Shown here one piece after another: positions 20,513-29,539 of a DNA stretch of 64,000 bases (its first letter is position 1; every line of letters starts with the position of its first letter). The notes below the pieces were generated by a model. That model saw nothing but the letters and a program-made list of their open reading frames with translations. It searched no databases and was not told the origin of the DNA. The position numbers and the translations under genes are program-made. Source of the stretch: Chromobacterium phragmitis (GTDB lineage Bacteria; Pseudomonadota; Gammaproteobacteria; Burkholderiales; Chromobacteriaceae); assembly GCF_003325475.1 (NCBI RefSeq), contig NZ_CP029495.1, forward strand, positions 992,001 to 1,056,000, given 5' to 3'.

Positions 20513-21400
20513 TCATCCCAGCTGGCGTATCGCCAGTCCGCAGCTGCGGAACGCCTCTTCCAGCGCGTCGCGCAAGGTGGAGAAAGTGGAAATCTGCTCG
20601 GTGTCTATGCCCAGGTGGACGACCGTCTGCGCGATGGCCGGCGACAGCCCGGACACCAGGCTTTCGCAGCCCATCAGCCGAGTGGCCTTGGTGATCTTGA
20701 TCAGGTGGTTGGCCACCGCCGAATCCACCACCGCCACGCCGGAGATGTCCATGATGAACACCCGCGCCCGCGTCGTCGCGATCTTGTTGAGCACGCCTTC
20801 CATGATGCTTTGCGAACGCTGGGAGTCGATGATGCCGACGATGGGCAGCAGCAGGATGTCCTGCCAGATCATGGAAACCGGCGTCGACATCTCCATCAAT
20901 GCGCGGCTTTGCTCCATTTCGCGCTCGTTCAGCAGGTGGCCGTAGGTTTCCACCACCAGCGCGGTGTCCATGTGCAGCAGCTTGCCGCAGGACAGGATCA
21001 TCTGCGACACCGCTTCGCGGCTGCCGGTTTTCAAGTAGCCGCAGAACACGTGGAAGATGTAGCTGACGCCGGCGAAGTAGGTGGACAGCGGCAGCCCGAT
21101 GCGGGCATGGGTGGCGCCGGCGGCGGCGCGCTCGGCCAGATAGCCGGCATCCACGACGCCGGAGAAGAAGTTCTTCCAATAAACGGTTTGCGCTTCCCGC
21201 GCATGGACCAGCGCCGCCGAGCGGGCGAATAGCCCCGCGTAGTCGGGCTGGGCCAGCAGCCAGTCGTAGAAGCGGTCCATCGCCTCGTCCAGATGGGGCA
21301 GCACTGTTTCGCCCATCTCCCTGACGCGGCGGAAATCCTCGTCGGTCACCGCGAATGTCTTCAGGAACGCTCCCGCATCGGCCAAACTGGTCGGATCCAT
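20513..21400 (-). CDS. globin-coupled RsbR-like stressosome sensor
   Basis: A 295-residue protein. Residues about 10-160 form a protoglobin/globin-coupled sensor domain with the HARIGLPL motif (candidate proximal heme ligand H98). A linker carries the MSTPV phosphosite motif (T173), and a C-terminal STAS domain has IMDISGVAVVDSAVANHL (S227 at the second phosphosite). This architecture matches the heme-binding RsbR of marine vibrios, which senses oxygen or redox gas. ATG at 21400 (MDPTSLAD) is preferred; an upstream TTG at 21430 is in frame. It is the first gene of a six-gene minus-strand operon ending at 14898. Confidence 0.9.
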   Translation of the reverse strand: MDPTSLADAGAFLKTFAVTDEDFRRVREMGETVLPHLDEAMDRFYDWLLAQPDYAGLFARSAALVHAREAQTVYWKNFFSGVVDAGYLAERAAAGATHARIGLPLSTYFAGVSYIFHVFCGYLKTGSREAVSQMILSCGKLLHMDTALVVETYGHLLNEREMEQSRALMEMSTPVSMIWQDILLLPIVGIIDSQRSQSIMEGVLNKIATTRARVFIMDISGVAVVDSAVANHLIKITKATRLMGCESLVSGLSPAIAQTVVHLGIDTEQISTFSTLRDALEEAFRSCGLAIRQLG

Positions 21401-21495
21401 CCGCGCATGCCCCCATCGCCTTGTTATCAATTACATCGTGCCTATTGCTATCTATAGGACATCGCCGGCATCGCTACCGGTTGGCGCAAGGCGAA

Positions 21496-21524
21496 GCGGC
21501 CCGCGCCGGGAAGGCGCGGGCCGC
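21496..21524 (-). terminator. strong GC hairpin between xthA and rsbR
   Basis: A perfect 12-bp stem (GCGGCCCGCGCC / GGCGCGGGCCGC) with a 5-nt loop lies just past the xthA stop codon. It lacks a good T-run, so it may be a weak terminator or an mRNA-stabilising stem that insulates the stressosome operon from xthA read-through. Confidence 0.55.
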
Positions 21525-21543
21525 GGGGGAAAGGCGGTCTGGC

Positions 21544-22317
21544 TCAGTCGGCCAGCGTCAGCACCACCGGGGTGTGGTCGGACGGGCGCTCCCACTTGCG
21601 CGGCGCCTTGTCGATCTCGCAGGCCTGGGCGCGGGGCTTGAGCGCGTCGCTGACCAGGATGTGGTCGATGCGCACGCCCTTGTTGCGGCGGAACATCATC
21701 TGACGGTAATCCCACCAGCTGTACTGCTTCTCCTCCTGGTTGAACAGGCGGAAGCTGTCGGACAGGCCCAGCGCGATCAGGCGGCGGAAGGCGTCCCGCT
21801 CCGGCGTGCTGCACAGCACCTGCTCGCGCCAGCCTTCCGGATCGTAGACATCGCGGTCTTCCGGCGCGATGTTGTAGTCGCCCAGGAGCAGCAGGTTCGG
21901 ATGCTTGGCCAGCTCGGCGGCGACATAGCCTTCCAGCTTGGACAGCCATTCCAGCTTGTACGGGTACTTGGGCGAATCCACCGCCTCGCCGTTGACGAAG
22001 TAGCCGCAGATCACCCGCACGCCGTCCACGGTGGCGGCGATCACCCGGCGCTGCTCGTCGCCGTAGCCGGGAATGCCGGCGACCACATCGGTCATCTCCA
22101 GCGGCGCGCGAACCAGGATGGCGACGCCGTTGTAGGTCTTCTGGCCGAACCAGGCCGCGCGGTAGCCGGCCGCCTCGATCTCCGCCAGCGGGAAGACGTC
22201 CTGGTCCATCTTCAGTTCCTGCAGGCACAGCACTTCGACGCCGGTGTCGGCCAGCCACTGCAGCACCTGCGGCAGGCGGACTTTCAGGGAATTGACGTTC
22301 CAGGTGGCAAAACGCAT
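21544..22317 (-). CDS. xthA: exodeoxyribonuclease III
   Basis: A 257-residue apurinic/apyrimidinic endonuclease-exonuclease of the EEP fold. Catalytic motifs appear in order: WNVNS(L), LQELK (metal Glu), GDYNIAPEDRDVYDP, RIDHILVS and SDHTPVV (His). Start ATG at 22317 gives MRFATWNVNS, the canonical N-terminus. It acts in base excision repair. The gene is monocistronic between two hairpins. It belongs to the XthA subgroup (with QELKMD) rather than to eukaryotic-like ExoA. Confidence 0.95.
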   Translation of the reverse strand: MRFATWNVNSLKVRLPQVLQWLADTGVEVLCLQELKMDQDVFPLAEIEAAGYRAAWFGQKTYNGVAILVRAPLEMTDVVAGIPGYGDEQRRVIAATVDGVRVICGYFVNGEAVDSPKYPYKLEWLSKLEGYVAAELAKHPNLLLLGDYNIAPEDRDVYDPEGWREQVLCSTPERDAFRRLIALGLSDSFRLFNQEEKQYSWWDYRQMMFRRNKGVRIDHILVSDALKPRAQACEIDKAPRKWERPSDHTPVVLTLAD

Positions 22318-22414
22318 CGGCGAGAACTCCAGAATGGGAAAGGATGAAGGCCGACACCATAGCAGCAGCCGGCCCTGCTGTTGAGGGATTTTCGCGCCTC
22401 GCCGCCGGCAAGGC

Positions 22415-22446
22415 AAAAAAAAGCGCCTCCGCAGTCGGCGGAGGCG
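22415..22446 (-). terminator. intrinsic terminator of prlC
   Basis: The 9-bp stem CGCCTCCGC / GCGGAGGCG with a 5-nt loop is followed on the minus strand by eight T residues. It is 123 bases beyond the prlC stop. Confidence 0.88.
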
Positions 22447-22569
22447 TCAATAGACACTATATCACTACCCCTGATACGCGTCTGGCTCGCTTGCTGCTCC
22501 GGAAGACAACCCTGAGCAAAAGATTAGAGCCGGACGATTCCAGGCGAGTTCCTAAAGTTTCAATTTTTT

Positions 22570-24609
22570 TTACGCCGCCTCCGGCGCCATGCCGGAATGG
22601 CGCAGCAACGCGTCGATTTCGGGGTCGCGGCCGCGGAAGGCGCGGAACGATTCCAGCGCCGGGCGGCTGCCGCCGACGGCCAGGATCTCGTCCCAGAACT
22701 GGCGGCCCACCTGCGGATTGGCGCCGCCGGCCTCCTCGAACGCGGCGTAGGCGTCAGCCGACAGCACTTCCGCCCACTTGTAGCTGTAATAGCCGGCCGC
22801 GTAGCCGCCGCCGAAAATGTGGCTGAAGCTGTTGGGGAAACGGTTGTACGCCGGCGGACGGTTGACCGCCACCTCGTCGCGCACCTGCTCCAGCAGCGCC
22901 AGCCAGTCCACACTGTCGGGATTGTCGGCGGTATACAGCTGCATGTCGAACAAGGAAAACTCCAGCTGGCGCACCATCTGCATGCCGGACTGGAAGTTCT
23001 TGGCGGCGATCATCTTGTCGTACAGCTCGCGCGGCAGCGGCTGGCCGGTTTCGCTGTGCGCGGTCATGCCCTGCAGCACGTCCCACTCCCAGCAGAAGTT
23101 TTCCATGAACTGGCTGGGCAACTCGACCGCGTCCCACTCCACGCCGCTGATGCCGGCCACGCCGGCCACCTCGATGCGGGTCAGCAGATGGTGCAGGCCG
23201 TGGCCGCACTCGTGGAACAGGGTAATCACCTCGTCGTGGGTGAAGTAGGCGGGCTTGTCGCCGACCGGGCGGCTGAAGTTGCACACTAGGTAGGCCACCG
23301 GGGTCTGCACCTCTCCGCCCTTGCGGCGGCGGCCGCGCACATCGTCCATCCACGCGCCGGGGCGCTTGCCGTCACGGGCGTACAGGTCTAGGTAGAAACC
23401 GCCCAGCAGGGTATCGCCCTGGAAGATCTCGAAGTAGCGCACGTCCGGATGCCAGGCGGCGACCCGGCGCTCGGCGAAGCGCACGCCGTACAGGGTGCCG
23501 ACCACGCCGAACAGGCCCTGCAGCACCTTGGGCTCGGGGAAGTACTGCTTCACTTCGTGCTCGGAGAAGGCGTAACGGGCGACGCGCAGCTTTTCGCTGG
23601 CGTAGCTGATATCCCAGGCCTGCAGCGCGTCCAGGCCCAGCTCGTCGCGGGCGAAGGCCTCCAGCTCGGCGCGGTCCTGCTCGGCGTAGGGTTTGGCGCG
23701 GCGGGCCAGATCGCGCAGGAAGTCGATCACCTGCTTCGGGCTTTCCGCCATCTTGGTGTACAGCGACAGTTCGGCGTAGTCGGCGAAGCCCAGCAGCTGC
23801 GCCTCTTCGGCGGCCAGCTTCAGCTTTTCGCGGATCAGCGGGCCGTTGTCCTGCTCGGCCGGGCCGAATTCCGACGCGCGCTTGGCGTTGGCCTCGTACA
23901 GTTTTTCGCGCAAGGCGCGGTTGTCCGCGTATTGCAACACCGGAAACAGCAGCGGGAACTGCAGCCCCAACTTGTATTTGCCCGGCTGGCCGTCAGCTTC
24001 GGCCATCGCGGCGTACATGGCCAGCGTGTCCTCGGGAATGCCGGCCAGCTCGGCTACGTCTTCGATGTAGAGGCTGAAGCCGTCGGTGGCGTCCATCACG
24101 TGCTGCGAGAACTGGTTGGACAGCTCGGCCAGGCGGCTGGACAGCTCGGCGAAGCGCGCCTTCTGCGCGTCCGGCAGCTCGGCGCCGGCCAGGCGGAAGT
24201 CGCGCAGGTCGTTTTCGATCACTTTCTTCTGCGCGGCGCTGGCTGCGGCGAAGGCGGGATTGGCCGCCACCGCCTTGAAGCGGGCGAACAGGTCCAGGTT
24301 CTGCCCCAGCTCGGTGAAGAAGGCGGAGATGCGCGGGATTTCGGCGTTGTACGCCTCGCGCAGGCCCTCGGTGTTGCCCACCACGCCGTTCAGATGGCCG
24401 ACCACGCCCCAGGCGCGGCCCAGTTTCTCGGTGGCGTCGGTCAGCGGCTCCACCACCGCGTCCCAGTTGTCGCCGCCGGCGGCGACCACCGCGTCTATCG
24501 CAGCGCGGGCGTCGGCCAGCAATACGTCTAGGGCCGGGGTGATGTGCTCCGGCTGGATGGCGTCGAAGCGCGGCAGGTCGGAGAAATCAAGTAAGGGGTT
24601 CTGGCTCAT
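22570..24609 (-). CDS. prlC: oligopeptidase A (M3 metallopeptidase)
   Basis: A 679-residue cytosolic zinc peptidase, the same length as E. coli OpdA. The zinc motif FHECGHGLHHLL carries HExxH and the downstream glutamate ligand is in ISGVEWDAVELPSQFMENF. The C-terminal FGGGYAAGYYSYKWAEVLSAD block (listed in parts) closes the substrate channel. The enzyme degrades cleaved signal peptides and other short peptides. Start ATG at 24609 gives MSQNPLLDF, the usual N-terminus. It diverges from the carbonic anhydrase gene across about 100 bases. Confidence 0.96.
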   Translation of the reverse strand: MSQNPLLDFSDLPRFDAIQPEHITPALDVLLADARAAIDAVVAAGGDNWDAVVEPLTDATEKLGRAWGVVGHLNGVVGNTEGLREAYNAEIPRISAFFTELGQNLDLFARFKAVAANPAFAAASAAQKKVIENDLRDFRLAGAELPDAQKARFAELSSRLAELSNQFSQHVMDATDGFSLYIEDVAELAGIPEDTLAMYAAMAEADGQPGKYKLGLQFPLLFPVLQYADNRALREKLYEANAKRASEFGPAEQDNGPLIREKLKLAAEEAQLLGFADYAELSLYTKMAESPKQVIDFLRDLARRAKPYAEQDRAELEAFARDELGLDALQAWDISYASEKLRVARYAFSEHEVKQYFPEPKVLQGLFGVVGTLYGVRFAERRVAAWHPDVRYFEIFQGDTLLGGFYLDLYARDGKRPGAWMDDVRGRRRKGGEVQTPVAYLVCNFSRPVGDKPAYFTHDEVITLFHECGHGLHHLLTRIEVAGVAGISGVEWDAVELPSQFMENFCWEWDVLQGMTAHSETGQPLPRELYDKMIAAKNFQSGMQMVRQLEFSLFDMQLYTADNPDSVDWLALLEQVRDEVAVNRPPAYNRFPNSFSHIFGGGYAAGYYSYKWAEVLSADAYAAFEEAGGANPQVGRQFWDEILAVGGSRPALESFRAFRGRDPEIDALLRHSGMAPEAA

Positions 24610-24711
24610 GGCTTCAACATCCTGTCGGGGCGGGTCGATTATGATAAGGGAATTTGCGCGCCGGCGCGCGTGGCCGGCACAATGCACTACCGCTGAGATA
24701 AGGACGAAACG

Positions 24712-25257
24712 ATGAAAAGCAATATCCGCCAGTACGACGGCCATCACCCGGAGATCGCCGACGGCTGTTACATCGACCCGGCGGCCGTCGTCATCGGCGA
24801 GGTGAAGCTGGACGCCGGCGCCTCGGTCTGGCCTTGCGCGGTGGTGCGCGGCGACGTCAACCGCATCCACATCGGCGAAAACAGCAATGTGCAGGACCAC
24901 GCCATGCTGCACGTCAGCCACAGAAGCGCCGCCGATCCGGAAGGAGCGCCGCTGATCATCGGCCGCCACGTCACCATCGGCCATCACGTGACGCTGCACG
25001 GCTGCACCATAGGCGACGAGGTGCTGATCGGCATCGGCAGCATCGTGCTGGACCGCGTGGTGATCGAGGACCGGGTGCTGGTCGGCGCCGGCAGCCTGGT
25101 GCCGCCGGGCAAGCGGCTGGAGTCCGGCTACCTGTACCTGGGCAACCCGGTGAAGCAGGCGCGGCCGCTGACCGACAAGGAGCTGGCCTACTTCAAGTAT
25201 TCGGCCGAGCATTACCTGCGCGTGGCCGACAAGCACAAGGTCAATCTGGAGGATTGA
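24712..25257 (+). CDS. gamma-class carbonic anhydrase family protein (YrdA-like)
   Basis: A 181-residue left-handed beta-helix protein with hexapeptide repeats. The histidine zinc ligands occur in the segments NVQDHAMLHV and TIGHHVTLHGC. The N-terminal VWPCAVVRGDVNRIHIG segment matches the YrdA/PaaY/CaiE group. Many members bind zinc but their carbonic anhydrase activity is weak or untested. Its stop codon directly abuts the start of the RDD gene (TGA then ATG), so the two are co-transcribed. Ribosome site AAGGACGAAACG precedes the start. Confidence 0.92.
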   Translation: MKSNIRQYDGHHPEIADGCYIDPAAVVIGEVKLDAGASVWPCAVVRGDVNRIHIGENSNVQDHAMLHVSHRSAADPEGAPLIIGRHVTIGHHVTLHGCTIGDEVLIGIGSIVLDRVVIEDRVLVGAGSLVPPGKRLESGYLYLGNPVKQARPLTDKELAYFKYSAEHYLRVADKHKVNLED

Positions 25258-25755
25258 ATGATGGCGGATTCGCCGCAAATCCATGAAGAAGCGCTGGAGT
25301 ACGTCGGCTTCTGGGCCAGGGTGCTGGCCAGCCTGGCCGACACCGTGCTGATTCTGATCGCCTCGGCTCCGCTGTGGTGGTGGCTGGACAAGCCGTCCGC
25401 CGCAACGGCAGACTTGAGCCTGGCCGGCATATTGGGCGCCGGCACCTTCGCCGAACTGCTGGTCAACTACCTGCTGCCGGCTGTCGTCGTGATCCTGTTC
25501 TGGGTCCACAAGAGCTCGACGCCGGGCAAAATGATGCTGGGCGCCCGGGTGGTGGACGCGGAAAGCGGCCTTCCGCCCACGCCGGGCCAGGCCACGCTGC
25601 GTTATCTGGGCTATTTCGCCGCCATGCTGCCGGCCTTCGTCGGCATCCTGTGGGTGGGGCTGGACGCCCGCAAGCAGGGCTGGCACGACAAGCTGGCCGG
25701 CACCGTGGTGGTCAGGCGCAAGGCGCCGCCGGTCTCCTTCCCGCGCCAGCCATGA
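25258..25755 (+). CDS. RDD family membrane protein
   Basis: A 165-residue membrane protein of the RDD family. The signature ARVLASLADTVLI (R...DxxI) is at about residues 20-32. Three hydrophobic segments lie at about 25-42, 57-82 and 117-137, and WVHKSSTPGKMMLGARVVDA is typical. Some members are proposed to exchange ions; most are uncharacterised. It is translationally adjacent to the gamma carbonic anhydrase gene. The convergent chemoreceptor gene ends only six bases away. Confidence 0.88.
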   Translation: MMADSPQIHEEALEYVGFWARVLASLADTVLILIASAPLWWWLDKPSAATADLSLAGILGAGTFAELLVNYLLPAVVVILFWVHKSSTPGKMMLGARVVDAESGLPPTPGQATLRYLGYFAAMLPAFVGILWVGLDARKQGWHDKLAGTVVVRRKAPPVSFPRQP

Positions 25756-25761
25756 TCCCGT

Positions 25762-27408
25762 TCAGGCCGGCGCCAGCCTCGGCCGGCCCTGCCCTGTCTG
25801 CGCGCGCGGCGGCGCGTTTTCGAACACGCCGTCCAGCCGGAACCAGGCCAGAGACTGATTGAGGCCGCCGGCCGACTCCGCCAGCTGTTCCATCAAGGGC
25901 TCCGCTTCCCGCATCTGCTCCTCGATATGCAACGCCAGACTGGCCAGCTCGTGGCCATGCTGGCGTATGCTTGCGCCGGCTTCGGTTTGCCGCTGCCGGG
26001 CGGCGCCGATGTCGGCCATCAATGCGCCCAATCCCGCCAGCGCGCCATCCACCGCCGCCAGCGCGCCGTCCAATGCCCGCTGGGCGTCCACGCCTTCCCG
26101 GCCGGCTTCGCCCGCGGCGTCGATGGCCTCGCCCAAGCTGCCCTTGGCCTGCTCCATCTGCCGCAGGCTGTCGAAAATGCCGCTGGTGGCCAAGGCGGTG
26201 CGCTCGGACAGCTTCCTCACCTCGTCGGCCACCACCGAGAAACCGCGGCCGGCCTCGCCGGCCCGCGCCGCCTCGATCGCCGCGTTCAGGGCCAACAGAT
26301 TGGTCTGCTCGGCCACATCGCGGATCAGCGCGCTGATCTGCCCGATCGCCGACAACGCCTGGCCCAGCGTCCGCATTTCCTGATTGGCGGCGGCGATGCG
26401 CCCGGCCAGCAGGCCCATCGTCGCGGCGTTGTGCTCGCCCTGGCGGCGCGCCTGGCCGGTGGCTGACGCCGCGCCGCGGGCGCAGTCCAGCGCCGCTTCG
26501 ATGTGCATCCCCACTTGCTCGGCATGGCCGGCGATCTCGGCCGCCGCCTCGTTGCTGAGCTGGCTCTTTCTCGCCTGCTGCCGGCTGGCGTCGGCGCTCT
26601 GCCGGGTCAGCAGCTGCAGTCGATGGCTATCGTCCCGGTTGGCGCCGGCATGGCGGCGCACCTCGTCCAGCAGGCCGGCCAGATGATCCAGGAAGCGGTT
26701 GATCCGCGACGCCGCGTGCGCCAGCTCGTCGCCGCCGCGGTCGGGCAGCCGCGCGGCCAGATTGCCTTCGCCCAGCGCGTCGGCGGCCTGGGCCATCGCC
26801 GCCAGCTGGCGGCGCAGCCGGCGCGCCAGCGTCAGCTGGATCAGCACCACCAGCGCGCTGGCCAAGGCCAGCGGCCCAAGGATCAGCGGCGCCAGCCGCG
26901 ACAGCGCCGCGGCCAGGCCGGCTTTTTCCCAGGCCAGCTCGCCGTCGCGCTTCTTCAATTGGGCGTCGATCTGCGAAACCAATGGCGCCAGATCGTTCTG
27001 GTAGGCCTGCTCCGGAATCGACAGCGCGTCCTGCGGCGCGGTCTCGGCGATGCGGATGGCGCTGCCCAGGTTGGCGGCGTAAGCCTGCCAATGGCCGCGC
27101 AGCGCGCCGTCGAACGCGCCGGCGTCGGCCGCTGGCAAGGCGTCATGGATGTCGCGCCGGAGGCCGGCCACCTGCCGCTCGGCCTGTTTCAGGCGTTCGG
27201 CGGTTTCCGGCAGCAAGGGGTCGGCGCGGGAAAACGACAGCGACACGGCCTTCAGCTGTTGCAGATTGGCCGCCAGCTGCTGCAGGCGGTTGTAGTTGTC
27301 GACGTGGCGGGTGAAGGCATACAGCTGCTGGCCGGTCAGCGCCATCGCCAGCGCCAGGCTGGCGAGGGTGAAGGCGATGGTCAGCCACAGGCGTTTGATC
27401 AGGGACAT
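25762..27408 (-). CDS. methyl-accepting chemotaxis protein
   Basis: A 548-residue chemoreceptor. The first membrane helix is at about residues 7-29 and a mainly helical periplasmic domain (4HB type) runs to about 168. A second helix is at about 170-192, then a HAMP domain. The signalling hairpin has EQTNLLALNAAIEAARAGEAGRGFSVVADEVRKLSERT (described in pieces), the invariant tip of the family. The C-terminus lacks a CheR-tethering pentapeptide. Ligand unknown. It diverges from the long leader of the amino acid permease. Confidence 0.94.
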   Translation of the reverse strand: MSLIKRLWLTIAFTLASLALAMALTGQQLYAFTRHVDNYNRLQQLAANLQQLKAVSLSFSRADPLLPETAERLKQAERQVAGLRRDIHDALPAADAGAFDGALRGHWQAYAANLGSAIRIAETAPQDALSIPEQAYQNDLAPLVSQIDAQLKKRDGELAWEKAGLAAALSRLAPLILGPLALASALVVLIQLTLARRLRRQLAAMAQAADALGEGNLAARLPDRGGDELAHAASRINRFLDHLAGLLDEVRRHAGANRDDSHRLQLLTRQSADASRQQARKSQLSNEAAAEIAGHAEQVGMHIEAALDCARGAASATGQARRQGEHNAATMGLLAGRIAAANQEMRTLGQALSAIGQISALIRDVAEQTNLLALNAAIEAARAGEAGRGFSVVADEVRKLSERTALATSGIFDSLRQMEQAKGSLGEAIDAAGEAGREGVDAQRALDGALAAVDGALAGLGALMADIGAARQRQTEAGASIRQHGHELASLALHIEEQMREAEPLMEQLAESAGGLNQSLAWFRLDGVFENAPPRAQTGQGRPRLAPA

Positions 27409-27489
27409 GGCGGGCGCTGCGCGAAGCTAGGGGCCATCATGCTATCCGACCGACATGACAATAAGATTTCAAGACATATAAGTAAGTAG

Positions 27490-27830
27490 CAAAAGTTGTT
27501 CACATTACGTTACAATCCCGCCCACCCTAAAAAAGGGAGGCGAGTGTCGGACAGGATTTCGCCTCGCGGCGGCCACTTCTTCCCGATCAGGCACATCCTG
27601 AAATACGAATGAACGGCCCCGCCGCGCCGGAAAAGAGCATGGACAGACTCTTGGCGCACTCCCCAGGCTCCATTGCGTTCGCGCGCAGGAGTCCCGCCTG
27701 CCCCGCAGGCGCGATTTACATAAGACCGGGCCCACCCGGCTATGTGGGCAACCTCCCCCGGACCCGTCCGGCGCGCGCCGCTCCGGGAGCGATGTTGCCC
27801 GTCATCGTTCAAATGACAGGAGATTCGCCC
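27490..27830 (+). promoter_or_regulatory. about 340-nt leader of the permease gene, candidate structured cis-regulator
   Basis: No convincing gene is present in the 420 bases between the divergent chemoreceptor and the permease. The leader has a 7-bp stem at 27537-27565 (GAGGCGA / TCGCCTC). A 7-bp stem with a CCC loop lies near 27696-27713 (CGCCTGC / GCAGGCG), and GCCCAC / GTGGGC lies near 27730-27750. I could not match it to a known riboswitch class. A short upstream frame from an ATG at 27609 runs into the permease, but it lacks a ribosome site and the encoded extension is not transporter-like. The functional role is inference. Confidence 0.35.
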
Positions 27831-29465
27831 TTGCAACAACAACATTCCCGCCACATCGGTCCGATCTCACTGATGCTGACCGGCCTTGGCTCCATCATCG
27901 GTTCCGGCTGGCTGTTCGGCGCCGCCCACGCCGCGCAGATCGCCGGCCCGGCCGCCATCGTCGCCTGGATCGTCGGCATGGTGATCATTCTTTCCATCGC
28001 GCTGAGCTACGCCGAACTGGGCGCCATGTTCCCGGAATCCGGCGGCATGGTGCGCTACGCCCGCTATTCGCACGGCTCGCTGCTCGGCTTCATCGCCGCC
28101 TGGGCCAACTGGATCGCCATCGTGTCGGTGATTCCGATCGAGGCCGAAGCCTCGGTGCAATACATGAGCACCTGGCCCTATCCGTGGGCGCAGAACCTGT
28201 ACCATAACGGCGAATTGAGCACCGTCGGCCTGTCCTTCGCCGCCGTGCTGGTGGTCGCCTACTTCCTGCTCAACTACTGGGGCGTGAAGCTGTTCGCCAA
28301 GGCCAACAGCGCCATCACCATCTTCAAGGTGATCGTGCCGGCGGTGACGGTGGGCGCGCTGGTCTATAGCGGCTTCCACTCGGAAAACCTGAACAACCCG
28401 GCGCTGGGCGGCTTCGCGCCGTTCGGCTGGGCCAGCGTGATGACGGCGGTGGCCACCAGCGGCATCGTGTTCAGCTTCAACGGCTTCCAGAGCCCGATCA
28501 ACCTGGCCGGCGAGGCCCGCAATCCGGGCAAGAGCGTGCCCTTCGGCGTGGTCGGCTCCATCCTGCTGGCCGCGGTGATCTACGTCGCGCTGCAGGTGGC
28601 CTTCCTCGGCGCGCTGTCGCCGTCCGAACTGGCCCACGGCTGGAAGGGCCTGGACTTCAGCTCGCCGTTCGCCCAGCTGGCGATGGCGCTGGGCCTGAAC
28701 TGGCTGATGATGACCCTGTATTTCGACGCCTTCGTCAGCCCCAGCGGCACCGGCGCCACCTATATGGCGTCCACCTCGCGGATGATCTACGGCATGCAGC
28801 GCAACGGCACCATGCCGGCCATCTTCGGCCGCATCCACCCGCTGTACCGCATTCCGCGTCCGGCGATGTGGTTCAACCTGGCGGTGTCCTTCGTGTTCCT
28901 GTTCTTCTTCCGCGGCTGGGGCACGCTGGCGGCGGTGATCTCGGTGGCGACCGTGATCTCCTACCTGACCGGCCCGATCAGCGCCGCCGCGCTGCGCCGC
29001 TGCGCGCCGGACCTGCCGCGCCCGCTGCGCCTGGCCGGCCTGAACATCGTCGCGCCGTTCGCCTTCGTCTGCGCCTCGCTGGTGCTGTATTGGGCGCGCT
29101 GGCCGCTGACCGGCCAGATCCTGTTCCTGATCGTGGCCGCGCTGCCGGTCTACATCTGGTACCAGGCCAAGGCCGGCTGGCCCGACTTCAAGCGCGAATT
29201 CAAAGGCGCGCTGTGGATGGTGCTCTACCTGCCGACGATGGCGCTGCTGTCCTGGATCGGCAGCACCGACTTCGGCGGCCTCGGCATCCTGCCCTACGGC
29301 ATCGACATGGCGGTGGTGGCCGCGGCTTCGCTGGGCTTCTACTTCTGGGGCGTCAACAGCGGCTGGTACACCCGCTACCTGCGCGACGAGCACGACCCGA
29401 AGCTGGTGGAAGCCATGCAGCAGGACGGCGAGCCCGCCGGCAAGCTGGCCGGCCAGCGCGGCTGA
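27831..29465 (+). CDS. APC-superfamily amino acid permease (aspartate/proton symporter-like)
   Basis: A 544-residue transporter with about 12-14 hydrophobic segments. Near the N-terminus GLGSIIGSGWLFGAA is the family's TM1 substrate-binding GSG loop. SFNGFQSPINLAGEARNP is the TM6/IL motif. The overall pattern resembles Bacillus YveA, an aspartate/proton symporter. The start is taken as TTG at 27831, because AGGAGA sits seven bases upstream and homologous sequence begins HSRHIGPISLM. An in-frame ATG at 27813 lacks a ribosome site. The gene ends at a strong terminator. Substrate is uncertain. Confidence 0.85.
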   Translation: MQQQHSRHIGPISLMLTGLGSIIGSGWLFGAAHAAQIAGPAAIVAWIVGMVIILSIALSYAELGAMFPESGGMVRYARYSHGSLLGFIAAWANWIAIVSVIPIEAEASVQYMSTWPYPWAQNLYHNGELSTVGLSFAAVLVVAYFLLNYWGVKLFAKANSAITIFKVIVPAVTVGALVYSGFHSENLNNPALGGFAPFGWASVMTAVATSGIVFSFNGFQSPINLAGEARNPGKSVPFGVVGSILLAAVIYVALQVAFLGALSPSELAHGWKGLDFSSPFAQLAMALGLNWLMMTLYFDAFVSPSGTGATYMASTSRMIYGMQRNGTMPAIFGRIHPLYRIPRPAMWFNLAVSFVFLFFFRGWGTLAAVISVATVISYLTGPISAAALRRCAPDLPRPLRLAGLNIVAPFAFVCASLVLYWARWPLTGQILFLIVAALPVYIWYQAKAGWPDFKREFKGALWMVLYLPTMALLSWIGSTDFGGLGILPYGIDMAVVAAASLGFYFWGVNSGWYTRYLRDEHDPKLVEAMQQDGEPAGKLAGQRG

Positions 29466-29485
29466 TTCCCCGGCCCGAGCAAGAC

Positions 29486-29516
29486 AAAGCCGACTGCCCA
29501 GGCAGTCGGCTTTTTT
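29486..29516 (+). terminator. terminator of the permease gene, possibly shared
   Basis: A perfect 10-bp stem (GCCGACTGCC / GGCAGTCGGC) with a two-base loop is followed by six T residues. The opposite side has only AAA, so use by the convergent receptor gene is weaker. Confidence 0.92.
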
Positions 29517-29539
29517 ACGTCCTGGCTATCCGACAACGC

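Noticed and set aside
27867..29393. Minus-strand open frame opposite the permease
   Set aside because: Composition (His/Arg/Gln/Asp-rich) is that of an antisense shadow; the plus strand has membrane helices and a terminator.
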